Notes under the pieces: generated by a model
What the model saw: only the letters and a program-made list of their open reading frames with translations
What the model was told of the DNA's origin: nothing
The model's database searches: none
Program-made: the position numbers and the translations under genes
Assembly: GCF_005877885.1 (NCBI RefSeq)
Contig: NZ_VCHY01000025.1
Location: 1-64,000 of the forward strand
Direction: 5' to 3'
Length of the DNA: 64,000 nt
Source: Labilibacter sediminis
Lineage (GTDB): Bacteria; Bacteroidota; Bacteroidia; Bacteroidales; Marinilabiliaceae
Part shown: in pieces, positions 61,690 through 64,000 of the stretch
How the letters are laid out: the number at the start of each line of letters is the position of its first letter
Position numbering within the stretch: position 1 is the stretch's first letter

Positions 61690-64000
61690 ATGAGATCTCT
61701 TTTTGCCTTAATAATTACATTTTTACTATTTACAAACACTTTAGCTCAAAGCAACAAAAATACATTCAGCGAAAATAGTGAAGAGTTCCTCCCGGTAATG
61801 GAAGAGCTTTTTAAATCTATTGCTGATAAAAAACATGCAAAAGCTTTCATTACTGAATTAACTGAATTTTGGTATTCTCCGGATGTTACAACAGAGCACA
61901 AAGAACATATTATACAGGCTTGTAATTATTTGGCCAAAAAGAAAGCTCGTCCCATTCCTGATTATGAAACCTACTTAAAATCAACTCAGGTATTTATAAC
62001 ATCTGACATAACTGAAGTCAGCTTTATTGCATGGAGGGATGCCATTACTGATTTGATAAAAAAACCAAGATACCCCTTACGCAAGGTCAACTCTTTGTTA
62101 AAAATCACAACTGATTTACTTACGGACAATATTATTTTTTCAACACCCTCAAACAAATGGAAGGCAAATAATAACAGTTGGCAATTATCTTACGATAAAG
62201 ATCTTGTTGTAACATTTCCTGCTTTAAAACTAACCTGCTTCTCAAAAAACGATAGCATTCAAATATTTGATACCGAAGGTACTTTTAATTACACCACTAA
62301 TATTTGGGAAGGTAATAAAGGTAAAATAACCTGGGAAAGATCTGGTTATTCTGATAAACAAATCTACGCCACTTTTGATAACTATAAAGTCCCTTTAAAA
62401 AAGTCGGAACTGGAAATTGATAGCGTACATTTTTTTAATTCCATTTACTTTGACCATGCACTAAGTGGTAAATTGCGTCACAAAGTAATGAATATCAGCA
62501 CACCTGAAAATGCTACCTATCCTCAGTTTTTATCAAATGAAGAACGTTTTAAACTCGACAACATCCACCCCGATATTAATTACGAAGGAGGATTTGCTCA
62601 AAATGGTGCCAAATTTCTTGGTGCCGGAAGTGTAAACAACCCTGCACAAATAACTATTTTCAGGCATGACACTCTATTTCTGACAGCCAGGTCACTTTAT
62701 TTTGCCTTACGTAAAGATCAAATTTTAAGTAATGATACAGAGGTTAAAATAAGAATGGACACATCATTTATCTACCATCCGGGTTTGGTATTTAAACTAA
62801 TGGTTGATAAAAACGAACTACACCTGATCAGAAATGGAGAAGGCTTAGCCATCAGCCCGTATTTTAACACTTTCCATAATATTAGTATGGACATTGAGCT
62901 ACTAAGTTGGAATTTAGACTCAAAAGTTATTGATTTAAAAATGGTTTCGGGAGCTGTTGAGAACCATGGTTCTTTTGAATCCTTAAGTTATTTTCGTGAA
63001 AACTTTTATAACCAACTCCAGGGGATGGATGCTATTCACCCCTTACAGGGATTAAAGAACTGTTCAAGACGTTTTAAAGGCAAACCGTTTACAGCAAAAG
63101 ATTATGCTCGAACAATTGGTTTACCCGAAAGTCAGGTAAGACAACAAGTCATTCAACTCTCTTTTTATGGCTTTATTGGTTATAATGTAAATACCGATGA
63201 AATAGAAATTCGCCAGCGCCTAAACGACTACCTGCTTTTTCGCCTGGGGAAAAAGGATTATGATGTAATTCGCTTTTCCTCCAATACACCGGGTAAAATT
63301 GCCAATGCACAAATCGACTTAAAAAACTACGATATTAACATTAGCGGTGTAAAATCCATATCTATTTCTGATAACCAGAACGTAGTCTTTTTTCCCAAAG
63401 ATGAAAAAATACTGTTAAAGCGAAATCGAAATTTTGTTTTTGATGGTACCATCAATGCAGGAATGCTTAACCTTTTTGGAGCCGGATTTAAATTTGACTA
63501 TGATGATTTTTTAATTGATATGAAAAATATTGACTCCTTACGTATGCAAGTGCAAACAGGAGAAGTAGATTATTTTGGTCACCCAAAACTCACATACGTT
63601 AAAAATGCCATTGAAAAATTATCCGGAACACTTCAAATTGACAAACCAGATAATAAATCAGGGAAGGATTTTTACAGCGAATTCCCAATACTCCATAGCT
63701 CGCACGAATCGTACGTATATTACGACAAGCCCGAAATACAAGGTGGATTATATGATAGAGAAAAGTTTTACTTTCGACTGGATTCTTTTACCATGGATAG
63801 TATTAGTAAACTATCACGTAAAAACTTTGACTTCTCCGGAACCTTCGTTTCCAATATTTTTCCAACATTTAATGAAAATCTGACTGTACAAAAGGATTTT
63901 TCACTGGGTTTTACAAGAACAACACCTGAAGAAGGCTATGGAATCTATGATAACCGGGCAACCTTTATCAGTAATATTGATTTAAGTAATAAAGGTTTAA
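61690..64000 (+). CDS. Large secreted protein of unknown function (cut by window end)
   Basis: The reading frame is open from the ATG at 61690 to the end of the window (770 codons), so the C-terminus is missing. A signal peptide is present (ALIITFLLFTNTLAQ). The mature part is strand-rich, with repeated calls of short beta motifs (for example GGFAQNGAKFLGAGSVNNP, then TIFRHDTLFLTARSLYF, and IKISG-type repeats around residue 550). A short stretch around residues 440-500 reads like a winged-helix fragment (GLPESQVRQQVIQLSFYGFIG), which may be chance. Large proteins of this kind are common in Bacteroidota, and I cannot assign a function. A periplasmic or surface site is inferred. Confidence 0.7.
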   Translation, partial: MRSLFALIITFLLFTNTLAQSNKNTFSENSEEFLPVMEELFKSIADKKHAKAFITELTEFWYSPDVTTEHKEHIIQACNYLAKKKARPIPDYETYLKSTQVFITSDITEVSFIAWRDAITDLIKKPRYPLRKVNSLLKITTDLLTDNIIFSTPSNKWKANNNSWQLSYDKDLVVTFPALKLTCFSKNDSIQIFDTEGTFNYTTNIWEGNKGKITWERSGYSDKQIYATFDNYKVPLKKSELEIDSVHFFNSIYFDHALSGKLRHKVMNISTPENATYPQFLSNEERFKLDNIHPDINYEGGFAQNGAKFLGAGSVNNPAQITIFRHDTLFLTARSLYFALRKDQILSNDTEVKIRMDTSFIYHPGLVFKLMVDKNELHLIRNGEGLAISPYFNTFHNISMDIELLSWNLDSKVIDLKMVSGAVENHGSFESLSYFRENFYNQLQGMDAIHPLQGLKNCSRRFKGKPFTAKDYARTIGLPESQVRQQVIQLSFYGFIGYNVNTDEIEIRQRLNDYLLFRLGKKDYDVIRFSSNTPGKIANAQIDLKNYDINISGVKSISISDNQNVVFFPKDEKILLKRNRNFVFDGTINAGMLNLFGAGFKFDYDDFLIDMKNIDSLRMQVQTGEVDYFGHPKLTYVKNAIEKLSGTLQIDKPDNKSGKDFYSEFPILHSSHESYVYYDKPEIQGGLYDREKFYFRLDSFTMDSISKLSRKNFDFSGTFVSNIFPTFNENLTVQKDFSLGFTRTTPEEGYGIYDNRATFISNIDLSNKGL

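Noticed and set aside
63575-63883. Small plus-strand open frame near the right end
   Set aside because: It lies in another frame inside the long secreted protein reading that starts at 61690.
1-64000. CRISPR arrays, rRNA operons, prophage or complete insertion sequences
   Set aside because: No regularly spaced direct repeats, rRNA sequence, phage structural genes or transposase genes were seen.

Overview
This window is an AT-rich bacterial chromosome segment from the phylum Bacteroidota, most likely a member of the Bacteroidales/Marinilabiliales type. The evidence is the gene content (DUF5916 barrel, DUF3822, DUF1599, folP-cdaA pair, DPP IV, Bacteroidota-type serine acetyltransferase and pyruvate kinase) and the promoters. 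Many upstream regions carry the Bacteroidota -7 box TAnnTTTG and almost no Shine-Dalgarno sequences are visible. The species is not determined. Most of the window is housekeeping chromosome; no prophage, complete insertion sequence, CRISPR array or rRNA operon was seen.

Layout. 0-6.3 kb: a small outer-membrane barrel, a coiled-coil secreted protein, a DUF493 protein, a TRIC/UPF0126 membrane protein, the disaggregase ClpB and a cysteine-rich lipoprotein. 6.8-13.7 kb: envelope and polysaccharide genes, namely a heparinase II/III-like lyase followed 5 bases later by a CBM9-like/DUF5916 barrel, then an Omp85-like barrel. Between them lies a gene graveyard with an OmpA/PD40-type pseudogene split by a short repeat element. 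13.8-19.8 kb: DPP IV, then a secreted protein and a giant ABC transporter with a TerB-like N-terminus. 19.8-24.6 kb on the minus strand: a SiaB/SiaC phospho-switch pair, then an operon of a CtpA-type protease, PnuC, an NadR-like kinase and CysE. 24.7-29.5 kb: guaA, rnz, a STAS protein and rpsA. 30-36.6 kb: nucleotide-sugar synthesis (UDP-glucose dehydrogenase, UDP-xylose synthase, RfbA, RfbC, RfbD, phosphohexomutase). 36.7-45.4 kb: a RecD-like helicase, a small membrane protein, DUF3822, RsmD, XerD, AroQ, pyruvate kinase and tRNA-Asp. 45.4-49.3 kb: a TIGR01777 epimerase, an MscS channel, the c-di-AMP synthase CdaA and FolP. 49.7-57.7 kb: a complete TolC/HlyD/RND efflux operon, a PII-like protein, a DUF2892 protein and an AbgT transporter. 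58.1-64 kb: DUF1599, DoxX-like, TpiA, PrmA and a large secreted protein cut by the window end.

How the genes work together. The nucleotide-sugar genes supply UDP-glucuronate/UDP-xylose and dTDP-rhamnose for surface glycans, but rfbB and all glycosyltransferases are elsewhere. PnuC and the NadR-like kinase form an NAD-salvage pair. FolP, CdaA and MscS sit in one minus-strand run. TolC, adaptor and RND pump make a tripartite exporter behind a near-consensus promoter.

The most novel signal is a family of about 97-175 bp intergenic repeats, seen four times (6.5, 11.4, 44.2 and 57.8 kb). They have imperfect terminal inverted repeats beginning TTAACCCG and look like a non-autonomous MITE. One copy sits inside the PD40/carboxypeptidase-regulatory pseudogene and so dates as an insertion. 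Other items worth a look are the TerB-ABCG transporter with its secreted partner, the SiaB/SiaC pair without SiaA or SiaD, and two long perfect palindromes upstream of clpB and of the ABC operon. I saw no clear evidence for an entirely new enzymatic or defence system.
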